From positions 14,653,930 to 14,717,929 of the forward strand of contig CM034549.1 of NCBI GenBank assembly GCA_020055645.1: a stretch of DNA of 64,000 nucleotides, in the 5' to 3' direction. The notes under the pieces were generated by a model. It worked only from the letters and a program-made list of their open reading frames with translations, was not told the DNA's origin and searched no databases. How positions within the stretch are numbered: the first letter of the stretch is position 1; every line of letters begins with the position of its first letter. Made by a program: the position numbers and the translations under genes. The DNA comes from Tomocerus qinae (Eukaryota > Arthropoda > Collembola > Entomobryomorpha > Tomoceridae). Below are positions 20,893 to 33,600 of the stretch, one piece after another.

Positions 20893-23800
20893 AAAAATCA
20901 ATCGAAAAAGTACTTATAATACTAAGTTAAAATAAAATAAGAAAAGATATACAAAAAGTTAGCTTTAGTTTTTGTGGGACTCAAATGGAATTTCAGTCTA
21001 AATTGGCTAGTCAATTTACTTCCTTACTAATTTTGCAATATTTACCAATTGCAAAGTTTAGTTTGTTTAATATTCACTTAACGCTTGAGATCGCATGTAT
21101 TTAAATAGTAAGAACCACGGAATTAGACTACTACTAATAGGTTAATCTGGAAGGATAATGCTATAGGGCAAAAAGTGACAGCGTGTAGCTCTGAAACGGC
21201 AGTAGCGAAACTACACCTAAGGGAAACCAATTACTTGCTAAAGCTTGTAGACTAGGTTGAAATGGTAGATGGTGCACGGCGCAGTGCACAACAATAACAA
21301 TAATAAACTATATCCTGCTTGCATTGCATTCACATGAAATTTCACGTTTGCAAGTTTGAGATCGCGCCACGACCATTTGCCTGCTTCGCAGCTTATGCCC
21401 AACCAACAATTGTTTATCAGTAAGTCTATTGCTCTTAGCATGGTTTCCCAGTGGGTTGGTAAGAACATTTTAAATTGCATTGTATTAAATGCATATTCGC
21501 ATTATAGCAAGCATCGTGATGTGCGACTTGTGGAACCGTCTCCCTAAAAGTAGGGAATCGGGGCACTGTGTTACTTGTAAGAATTGTGAATGGAGTAGCA
21601 TAGGAAGAGTGAAATGCTTTATTTTATAACTAAGTTAATTAAATCTTGATGATACCATATGATACTCTTGTTGGCGTGCTTTTATTTCTTATTATGTTTC
21701 AATGGTGCTTGCAAAATTAAAAAAAATTCTTTTATACTATGTGAAAACATGTGAAAGGATTATTTTCACAGGGAGAAAGGCCCAGGATTCTTTGCCCAGG
21801 TTATGTCATAACAAAACGCTGTTTGACATGTATCTGACGCAGCCAAATTTTCTGAACATTTATGTCATAGTCCTATTACCCAAGCAGTCAAGTGGATTTT
21901 GTAAGGGTTCAATTTAATGAAGTAATGACATTTCAGGAATTATATTTCCATGTTCTCCATTTTCAAAAGGACATTGCAACACAAGTGCACAACTTAGGAA
22001 AAGTTTATCATTTTCCACTGCTTTTACGACTTCAATCAAATGCAGGCTTTTCGTTTTCATTCGCTTTGTGAGTAGTAGAAAATGCTACACATTCGGCTAC
22101 ATTATAGACTTTCTTTTGAGTCTGTTTGAAGTCAGTAGTACGCACAATGCTCAATAAGTATGAAAATTCGGGTCTCTTCAAGGGTAAATAGGTTTACTGT
22201 GAACATTTTGTTTCAACTTCTTCCAACCTATTTATTTACATACATATAGACACACCAAAAGTGAAATTGTGAAAACATTCTTGGAAAAAATTTACTTGTG
22301 TGCTCAATCCTCCATTTTATGATTGCTCCTTCAGGCTAACTTCCAAGAAATGTAAACCGCAATTGACAACATACATTAAATAGCCCACACGTCCAATACT
22401 AACATTGTTAAAGACAGGGAGAGCAGACACCAAAAAGTTATTTATGAAGGCAACAGCTAGCTTAGCATCAAAAATCTTCCTATAGGCTTATACATTAATC
22501 CAGCTAGTACTAAAACGGAAAATAGATACCATGTAAAATTAGGTATGCAGCTTTTCCTGTCTTTGATCACCTTCCATTGCATTTACCTCCAGGTTATGTC
22601 AACAGTATATTTTTTATTTTTGTACATTGACATCAAAAATTTTGGTCTTTGAAAATAATAGCGCAAGTCTAAAGTGAAACTGAAACTCAATACAGAATAA
22701 ATTCTTAGCTCGGGCCATCGAATATTTTTACCTGTCCAAAGATACCCCAGGCACAAACACAGCAATTCACACACATTATTACCTACAATTCACAATACAG
22801 TTCTAAGCAGGAGTTCTGCTAATTCTAACTATATCTGAATATTTGGTATCTGTTTTCATTTACCTATTATTCGAGTCTAAAGAAATAAATATTCTGAAAA
22901 AGAAAATATACCATACATTAATCTATAAACTATAATAAAAGTATAATAAAAGAATAAACACAAGAAAATAGCCAGGAGTCATCATAACTGCTGAATTGAG
23001 GAAAACACATGTAATTGCATATGCACTGCGTAGACTATAATTAAATTGTTCTCAGTGACTGTTAAAAGAGCGTTTGTGTGTATCAATTGCTCATCTCAGG
23101 ACAATCTCATAAATCTGTTGAAGAAAAGAATATTTCACATCACGCAAAGTAATATCGTAGGAACTGCAGCTGACAATGTGGAACTTTCACTTCTACTATA
23201 GTGTCTTTTAATAGTACCAAAACTCAACCATATTCGTCATCCATGTTACTATTATGAATTTAATGAGACTTTTCACCATTCTTGTTACCCTGGTTGGCCC
23301 ACGCACAATGCAGCACTACTTCTCTGTACTTTTAGGAGTATGCAAAAAAGAAAACCACTAAATCAGACGGAGACTCATCCGGAAATATTCATAATAAATG
23401 TACATGACATGACAAGATTATTCTTATTATGAACATTCGTTTATACTTATACTATACATTGGTTTAAACTTCTTCTCTTGACTCTAAAATATAATCTAGA
23501 CACTGGTTAAATCATGACACACTTTTACCAGGGTATGATATTAGCAGCTACACAATGAATTTAGTACCAAGTATTATATACAGGGTATCCAGTTTCAAAC
23601 AACTTAAAAGAATAAAATTGAATGTGAAAATCAAGAATAATGGTGCGATGGATGAAGTCTTATTTATTTATCGTATCTCCACTGTAGAATTATTGTAGAG
23701 ATACGTTAAGACGTTGTAGGTAGTCGAGGTGTTGGTGTTTGGGAAGAGTGGCAGGGTAAATCCACTTTTCCTGCCACGATTTTTGATTATTTTTTATGAA

Positions 23801-26800
23801 ATATTCATGTCATAGTACAGTTTTCGATATTTAGGTAACTTTTGAAAAACCAGTTAAACATATTTTCGACAAAAATGTTTTTTGTACCACTTAAGATTAA
23901 AGAATCTTGTTACTTTACGCTACAGCAGATTTAGATCATGGTTGTCTTGTCGTTCCTATGTAGAAAGCAATAGCAAATGTAAGTGCATAGAAGCGATGGA
24001 GAAGTTACACTGTATGAAAAAGAGATTCCATCTTCGTTTCCTGTTCACCATATTAATATATCCCTGGAGTGATACTTACTTAGAACTTAGGTAGGTTTAC
24101 AGCAATTTAAAGAGATGGTATTTGTATTCATGGGATGTAGAGGTAAATGTACTAACCTACTCCATTTTGCCATCCGCAATTTTGAATTTTCATCTGATAG
24201 AGAGATAAAGGACATTCCACAGATTCTCCATGACTGACAATAGATACCTACTATATGTGGGATGAATAAAAATTCCTAAAGTGCAGCAAGGCAAGCGCTT
24301 TTCAATCAACCGTGTATTATGAGTTTTCCTGCAAAAACCTATTTGCATGTTCTAGTAACATATTGCAATTGCACCAGCAGTTTCCCAATACACTATAAAC
24401 GATTCACATGCTCAACTACACACTTTGTTAAATTGCACTAAACTTTCAAAGTTTTCCATTAAGGGACAATATACTCTATAAATGTATGCATACTTATGAT
24501 TTAATACGTAAATGGAAAAGAGATAAGAAAATAGTTTCGTACTTTCAAAGAAGAAGTTCTCAAACTATCTCATCCATTTGTATACAACAAAGAGGTACTA
24601 TATTAAACGTGCAAATAAATGAAAGGTCACCTCTCTAGATCAGTTGTTATATTACAAACATGAGAATATAGTAGAGACCATAGCAAGTTGAGTACAGATG
24701 CACTAAACTAGTTCTGAGTACTGAGAATTTGAATGGTCTCCTCGTTAGCTACAAATTGTATAAATGTCCTAAGTATTTTTTCGGACATTGAATCTCCCTT
24801 TCTCATATAATTTCTACTAAGTGGTAACATTTAAAATTCCATATCTTGTGGTGGTTTGTATGAAATTCAGTTATGTTATAAGCAATTAGACATGCAGGAG
24901 GAGAGTTTTGAATTTCTCTAATTAAAATGGAAGTGCAATATTTTCTTTTGGGATTTCTCTTATTTTACTGTAAAGTAATGTAACGTCGCTTTAATTGTTA
25001 TACCGTTACCAATTAAAACGAAGATGTTTAGAAAAAATTCTTTCGAATAAATGCACAAATAAAATACTTTATAACTCAAAACGAATCAAGAAGGTCAGAA
25101 TCCAAATGTACAATACGAGTAATACCTAAGTTAATTGAATAGCTAAGAGGTTGCAATTATTGCTGAATCGGATTGCGAAAGTGGCTGAATGGATTTAATT
25201 GGTAGTTTTTCTGAGCATGTGAAAGCGGCATAGAATCTTCTTACGGTAGATTTAATATGAAGCTCTTCGTTGCAGTAGTGAAGTGTAATTAATCTTCTCG
25301 GCGACAGATAGACAGACACGGATGAGATAAGTCGTCGAAAAAAGAAAATAGTAGTGAAGAGCTCTATAGACTTTACGTAGTAGTTAGTAAAATGTTGAGT
25401 GCAATTTTCTCCGTATTCCTGAGGATCAGACACGATCCAATAGTTTACAGATCAAAACAAACTTAGTCGAAGTATAAGTGAAGTGAAGGCTGGCGTGTGA
25501 TTACGTTATTTTACTCCAAGAACTTTTGAAGACATGAAAAGTAGGGTATCATTCAAAGTGTATTATTTCAGGTGGCTATAAATATGAATTTCAGTTCCCT
25601 GGAAAACCTGTTTGGTTGCTCAATTCTACGAATATATAGTAATTTCATGGGCGGCGCATTAAACTTCACCCCCATCGTGTTTCTGTCCTTCGTGACAAAA
25701 GTTGGGTTGATCGTGAGTTTGGTTTAGTTTGCCATAAGATGAGATTTCTAGTATCCAAGATAATTCACAATTTTCCTAAGTACCTACATTATTACAGAAT
25801 CCAATCTTCAATGTGATGGATGCACTACGGATAGTATATTCTTGTGCAAAACCTAATTTCAAGTTTTGGTAGCTGATAAAATTATCAGTGGATTACGAAT
25901 CGTAGTTGGGAGTTCTGAGTAGAAGACTGAAATCTAGAAATTAGGAATTGTGCGGGCTCATTGTTCAAGAAATCAAATTAGCGATGACTATGGATTGTGT
26001 CCGCAGATGCGTGAGTCCTGTCTTTGCCTATATGGAGTTGGAGAAAGCGTGAGCAGTAAACTGCCTACTTCATGTTTTCCGGTGGCACTTGTTGTTTTAA
26101 TTAAGGAAGACAATTAGTGGATGTTCAATTTCATCTGTCATGAACAAATATTTGCTTCCTCATTTGCTAATAAGCATCTTCACGCATAAGTAGGTAACAA
26201 TACCACTTACCATAGGTATAGTCCTAAGTTTTCCCATTTTCACCATAAGTGCTGAAAATCGTATCGATTCGCCATAGCGCAATTAGGTGGGTGAATAGAG
26301 AATAAAACCACAACACAAGTTTGGTGCTTGGTGGGATTAGCAAATGGGGATTAATTTCCAGTGCATAATAATCCCAATAAATCTGCCTTATCTATTCAAT
26401 TGGATGGCAGTTCACATACCATAATTGCAATTTATATTCTTGGCACAAAGCCTCCCTGCTATTATAAACAACGAATTCAGAACTCATACCATAGGTAGAA
26501 AATGACTCGGAGAATGGGAGCATAGTACTTTTGTATAATCTTCTCGATTTATTTTGAACAGCTATACACAGGTCACATTCACATTATTACACAATATATT
26601 ATCATTATTAACCAATAAAAATAAGAGCACATCACATACACCTTTTTGACGTAATTTAATTAAAAATTAGTACTTAATGAATACTGATATAAGTTCACAA
26701 CGACAAAGTGAAAGTCTACTTTCACCGAAAGTTCAAAAAATAATTTGTGCACTAAACTTAACATCTGACTTTTCCTTTTAATACTTGCACTAACTTAAAG

Positions 26801-27006
26801 TAATATTAAAGTAGAATCCCCTCTGGAGGGAAGCGTTTAACCAAGTTTAACAAAACAATAAAGAAAATAGATTTTCTTTGCACTAAAAGATAAAACTAGT
26901 TTTTCTAAAACTTTACAGATTAACTTAGTCTCACGTCACGGACAAAAAAACTTTACAATTAGAATACGACATTCTTTATCTAAGTTAGGTACATCTCCAT
27001 TACAAT
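20893..27006. other. Intergenic, no supported gene
   Basis: About 6 kb of unique AT-rich sequence. Short ORFs have no family features. A TACAGGGTATCC motif at about 23580 resembles some transposon ends but has no partner nearby. Confidence 0.4.
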
Positions 27007-27008
27007 TA

Positions 27009-27276
27009 CTGTAAAAGGAAAAGTAAATAGAGCCCTGGGATTTCTTTGTAAGTTATTTGGCACGCGAATTTCATTGTTATCATTTTTGAAGTTGTTTTAT
27101 GCGAAATAAATATGGAAATAAACAGTATTCAACAGTGACATTATGCGGTTGTCTAGGATAATAGAGGTAGTTGCCAAGACAGTTGCCAATAAAATTTTGC
27201 GTTTTTCTGAAAACCTTTCAAAATTCGCTTATGGAAATTCGGGCTCCCAGGGCTCTATTTACTTTTCCTTCGACAG
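27009..27276. mobile_element. TA-flanked MITE-like element
   Basis: The left end CTGTAAAAGGAAAAGTAAAT continues into AGAGCCCTGGGA, and the right end carries the complement TCCCAGGGCTCTATTTAC followed by TTTTCCTTCGACAG. The inverted repeat is about 32 bp with few mismatches. TA lies at both borders (27007-27008 and 27277-27278). Length is 268 bp with no ORF. A Tc1/mariner-type MITE is the simplest reading. Confidence 0.55.
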
Positions 27277-27278
27277 TA

Positions 27279-30200
27279 GGTAGCACAACATCAGTCAGTA
27301 ACTTTTAATAACCTAGAGAATCTCATTCCACACGTGCCCATCATTGACAAGAAGCTCAATGTAAAATATCCATTCATCAGTTGTACATATAATAGTGTTG
27401 CTTAAAACTCAGTCAGTCAGTTCTCTGTAAACGTGGTGTGAGGTGAAGCAACAAAAGTTTTTGTATTTCAAGTCACGCAAAGCTAACAAACGGGGAATTC
27501 ATTTGGAAATAGGGTTTTGTATGCAATGCAATAGACTAATATATTATTTCCCTAGCACATTCAACATGACATTCAACATCACTATTTCATTTATATTTAA
27601 AACGTTCAGACATTCTATATTCTGCAAACATACTTTCGCAACTCAGTGGAGGAAACATAATATTTAACGATCTCTCCGTAATATTCCATAAGCCCCATTA
27701 CTTTCTCCACATTTAAGAAACCGGTGTAATTTGGTCATAGATCAGTCGATCTCCGTTCTGCTTCTACTACCCAATTAGCAAACAAAGCCTGTTAGAGATG
27801 AGCACAACGATTTGACTTCATTACTTCATTCATTCAGGCGTTGCTACTATTTAATAGCTTAATGTGGGGAAAACCTTGATGCCCCAATCTGGAAAATAAG
27901 AATCCCATTTTCCACATTGTCACGGAATATTACGTAAAGCATTGTAAACCATTAAACCTCAGAAGTGCTTCTCCGCCACTTGATATACAAAAAGTAACGT
28001 GGCGTAAGCAAAAATAAATCCAAAGAGTCAAAATGAAACCAACCATAGCGAATTGTAACAACAGTGCAAAGAATAGGTAAAAGGACAGTTCATGCCAAGT
28101 GCTCAAGGAGAAAGACTTGCTCAGGCAGAAAAAGGACACTATTCCTAACAGTCATTCCCTACATTTTCTTTTATCTCTACACATCCTACACTCATAAAAT
28201 TAATGCACCTACTATAAAGATAAAGTTTTAAGGGCCATAGTATCCTTATCATTTGTGCCTTGACACTATTTTTCTCCACATAATAGTAGACTAGTATATT
28301 TCTTGGCCATTTGTGGATTTCTAACTAATTACATATTAAATTACTTTCTCGGAAGAGGTTACTACTATCTATACTGACACAGTTGTGACTATAGGTACTA
28401 CTAATACTTACAAATGACACTCTTAGATTACCGCACATTATGGTAACTAATTGAAAACTTTTGGCAATGTATATTTGTATTTACTTTCCCTATTGGTATA
28501 CAGATACACTAATCAAATTACATTAGGTTAAAGATTACATACGCTAAAAAGCTTAGAGACAAGGTTTTCCAAATAGGTTAAATGATATTAGGTATTTAAA
28601 AATGCATATATAATGTCCATTCAATAGGAGTTGTTAAGTTTTATGTGTATGCTCAGTAAATAAACTAGTTAAACTACTAAAAATATCTACCAAGAAAATA
28701 AATATGTTAGTTGTAATGCTGAGAATGGTTATAGTAGTGCATACAATAAACAAAGGAGAGATACTACGTATTTACAGATTCAATAAGACCATATGTTTCT
28801 GTTTGATATAAATATAATAGACATGCCTGAAGTGTACTCTAGTTGCTATTTTGCAGTTGTAGAAGCTGCAGGAGCAATCTCACTTCATTTCTGTCAGATT
28901 GGAAGCAAGCCGTTTCTTTCCTTCGCATTTCCCAGGATTTTCTCATTAGCAACACCAACAGTCGTAAAAATAACGTCGGCGGACTGAGAGACAGAGTATC
29001 AAATGAGTCAAAGAGTTAAATGAAACCAATGGGAGTGGAATGCCTTACATTATGCAGGAACAAGAACAGACTTTATCGCACTAAAGTAGTTCTAGTGCAC
29101 TACACTAACTGCTAGTTTATGTAATAAAATGCACGTGAAGATCTTACATAAATTGCTCCGTTTGTTTCCCAGCCCCACCGTCTCTGAATATCATGCTGCA
29201 CTTTACACCACACTGGTTTTCACTTACATCACACGATTTACTCCCAAGTTGATGATAACATCCTCTTGCTTCCACTATAATAACGACTTCAGGGATCTGT
29301 CCTCCTTTCCTTGTCTTCCATTCTAACTTCCTAAACTTTCAAATCTTTTCGTACTTCTTTCTCTCAATCTGAGTGACATTACGTTTTGACTTCTGACGAA
29401 AATTGTACCCTTTTCACCCAGTGTCATAAACAGTTAAGAATTCACCACTAAAATATTTTCATCTGGTGACATTTTGATTTGCGGTGTAATTATTTATGTT
29501 TATTCCGAAAAACACACACCAGATTTGTACATTCAAAAGAGGCGAGTGACACATTAATCTGTGCGAAGTGCTTCAAAGATGTAGTAAGTAAATATATTTC
29601 AAGCGTTCAATGTCCCTATTATAGTTGTATGGATTACTCTGTATTTTATATAGGGTCAACTGCACTTTTACGGCAACCTCCGTTAGATCCTCTCTTAATG
29701 AAAAACAAACAAAACCATTCATAGATGAAAACTACGGAGCTTTAGCCTATTATCTTTAAACACACACGAACTGTGATGACGTTATCTGTTAAGCAGAAAA
29801 TGAGCTCTAAAAAGCCCTGCAGAAAAAGTCATCTAGAATTGACGTTGGTAAACACGGCGGTCTTACAGTAGTTGGCAAATAAACAATTCCCAACAGATAT
29901 AGATTAAAGGATTTTCAGTTCGTCGATTATCAATGTTTAATTACGTAGAGTTGAAACGTTTACCACAGTGTATTGTAGTACAAATATTATTTCACCATTT
30001 TGTATCTTTGAAAACCGTGATAAAGCCACCTTTATCTCTCAAATAACGTGATCAATGCCCTTTAACGCGACAATTTTCAATATGATGTTTTCTTTGTGAA
30101 TTCTTGTCAGTTGGATTATGTTTTAATTATGGTTTTTTGCTGTTTCGTAGATGAAAAGAACTAGAGTAACGGATCATGATTATGAATACCTAGAAAGATT

Positions 30201-30673
30201 TACTTCGTAGATTAATCACAATGCTAAAATAATTTTAATAAATATGCATGAGTTTTTTGTAGACATGACATGCATGTACATCTGTTGATTTGGGTCTAGG
30301 AGAAACTTCACGATGAGGTCACGTTTTGCGTATTCATAAAGATTACATAATATGAGTTAGTCTAGAAGCCTGATAACATTAATACTGGTTGAATGTGACA
30401 ACTAAATCTGTTAAACAAGTGATATAAATATTGCAAAGTTTAGTGAACCGACAGGTATTAATGTCTTATGTGTATCTTCACCTTCACGCACTGAAAGTCT
30501 TTGATGTTGATATATAATATCATTAGCAGGAGTCGAATTAGCAATTCGATGGAGTGGAAGTGGAGAAAGCAGGATATAACTATTGCTATTAAAGTGTTGA
30601 AGCTGCTCACGAAGGAAGTTTCATTCCCTTAAACACACACAAAGCAACTGAATGAAAAGGTGATTAGGAATAT
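27279..30673. other. Region downstream of the GPCR gene, no supported gene
   Basis: AT-rich. The 3' UTR of the receptor gene must begin just below 30674. A 69-residue hydrophobic ORF on the minus strand at 27930-28139 has no recognisable family. Confidence 0.4.
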
Positions 30674-33600
30674 TTAAGCGTAGGTGGTCTCCATTTCTAT
30701 TTCTGTTACCGATGTAGCAGCGGTGAACAGACTCTCCTTTTCTACATCATTGGACTTTTTTGTCAAAGTGATGCCGTTCTCCCGACGATGACCATTGCCG
30801 TTGACGTTGGCATTATTTAAAGTCATTCGATTTGATTTACGAGTGGATCTCATCGAACGGATGGAAGTGCCTCTCCGACTTACGTCTCTGTCTCCTCCCC
30901 GTCGCATGAAAATGTTCTTAAGAGATTTTCGGAAATTCCTTCCACTGACGCAATACAAGAGGAAATTCACAGAGAAGTTCGTATTGAATAGGATGTTCGA
31001 CCAACTCTGAAGTGCGCCCAGTGTTTGAGAATAGTCGTTTGAGCCCCACAGCGACTATTTTACCAAAAGAACAGAAAAAGTTATCAGATTAGATTGGATT
31101 ACGTCCATACAGTACATTGTCTATGTTAACGTTATCTCTCAACTCCCTAGAGGATCAATGAGCCTCTCTAGCAAAAAAAGAATATTTATTCCCTATTCCT
31201 ATACGTAGTAATTGTACAACATTTGCGACTGTATGAGAACCCGTATCTCACTTTTCTTTGACAATAATTACAGACTCAACTTATCGTTATACAATAGAAT
31301 ACAAAAGAACCCACGCACGAACTAGCTATCATAACACTAAATATCGCATTTTTGACTGCGAATTTTCACAATGTGATACATAAATCTGACATTGCGAACG
31401 CAACTTGCTCTTGAAAATCTACCGTATTATTTCTCGTTTCATCCAATGGATTTGATACTAATGGATATAAGGCGTTACTCCTTACGGGTACCAAAATTCT
31501 GATTTCCTTTCTGTGAACCAGAAAAACTAACCTGGCTGTCTTTCAAGATGTTCCAGGGTATCACCAGGAAGAGAAACAACAACCACAAAAAACTTCCGGA
31601 TGAGCAAAAAAATAAAAACTAAACCTACAGCAAGCCGTAACAGAAGCTCGCCTGAGTAAAGGTTGCCGTGTACACATTTTGGTAAACGAAAAGTACTCGC
31701 ACGTAACAGAAAACCGAGCGTACGGATTTTGAGCAAATTTTTAGAACTGAGTCTTTATATATAGCTACGGCATATTAAAAATTCAGACATTGATATTATA
31801 TACTATATCACTTGAAAAATCAACATACAATCAAAATTGATAATTGTTGACTGAAAATCAAAAGAAAAACAAAATGGATTAATGTTGACTATGAAAATCA
31901 ACAGAAAATCAAAATTGATTAATGTTGACTATGAAAATCAACAGAAAAACAAAATTGATTAATGTTGGCTATGAAAATCAACAAAAAATCAAAAATTGAT
32001 TAATGTTGACTATGAAAATCAAAAGGGAATCAAAATTGATTAATGCTGACTATGAAAATCAACAGAAAATCAAAATTAGTTAGTATTGAGTATTAAAATT
32101 AACAGAAAATCAAAATTAATTAATATTGACTATGAAAATCAAAAGGGAATCAAAATCGGTCAATATTGTTTATCAAAATCAATAGGAATTCGAAAAATGC
32201 AAGTTTGACTACATAATTGAATACAAATGCGAAATATATTTATTTCCGTCCTCTAATTGTTATTTTCCGGTTTGATTTGCTTTATTATAAAATCTTAAAT
32301 TTGGTAGAAGCGGAGTGAAATATTTTATACTATCCTCTAACAATTTATAGGAAACGCCATTGAACTTTTTAATGTCCATTTAATGCCTAATTTTCACTTT
32401 GACTATCAAAATGAAGACAAAGTGAGCGCGCGGTATCACAGCAACCAATGGACCGATTTACCCCAAATTCAATAGGGATCGTCAGTGGCCCATAGGCATT
32501 GTTTTTGCCAAGTTTGGTCAATAACCGTCTTTGCTTTCGAAAGTTATCGTGGGGACGGACGGACGTACGGACGGACGTACGGACGTACGGACAGACTGTG
32601 CGGTTCTATAAGCTCGCTTCCTCAGGCGAGCTAAAAATAAACTGAAAATCTTCAAAAAAGCTATTAGAAAAAACCATCATGAATGAACTGCTATCCTATC
32701 CTCCAGAGGCTTCCTTAGAGACCGTGGCCTTCGTCGCTCCCGAAGAAATCGGAGATTTGGCAGATTATCAATTCAAGGATTGTTTCTATATAACTTTGAG
32801 AAAAAGTAGATAAGTTACGTTTGTCAGTAAAAAACACCTGGGTATGCAAAAAATAAATTTGCATTACATTGCCGGAATGTAGGTATTTTGCATTTAGAGC
32901 ACATAATAGTATACACATGGAAATGAAAAGTGCATTTCTGTATGCCAAACAATGCCTTAGTTTCTCCTTTCATAGAACTCAAATTACTGAAGACTAGTGA
33001 AAGTTTCGGATAGTTTTAGTACGTGAAAAGAGAAAGTTGTAAGCACCTTTAAAAACACCATACCCTACAGTAACGGATTTCCAATCTAAATTCTAGAAAG
33101 GTTGTTTTGTGAAACTATTAGAAAACATAATTAAATTGTAACTAAACCTATTAACCACATGTATCCATGTATTTTGTGAGAAGAAAACATTATGGAAAAT
33201 GAATTTCTGTACCGAAGTTTCCCTTTTCTCCGCACAATATCTGATTAAACTTTCTCCATACGTATTACGTAACATTTCTCTATAGGTATCATTTTCTTTC
33301 AATCTAAAGCAACCTATTCACATTTTCTTTGGACTATTTTGTAAATATGACCAGATATTGCGATGTAATGGGTTGTATACATGTAAAACAGTAATCTTTA
33401 AAACGGCATCAGATTTTATAAATACTAGTGATGATAGTAAAAATTATACCTTAAGAAACATCGCAGCCCTAATAGCATGAGACGGCAAATTCAACACAAG
33501 AAATACCGTCGAGACGAGCAAAAGTGTTTTGGTGACACGGACTTCAGCAGCCGAATGACCCGGGGATGACGAGGAGTTGCAACCAACGATACTGTTGATA

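Noticed and set aside
27930-28139. Hydrophobic ORF resembling a membrane segment on the minus strand
   Set aside because: No family motif, and splice sites are not convincing.
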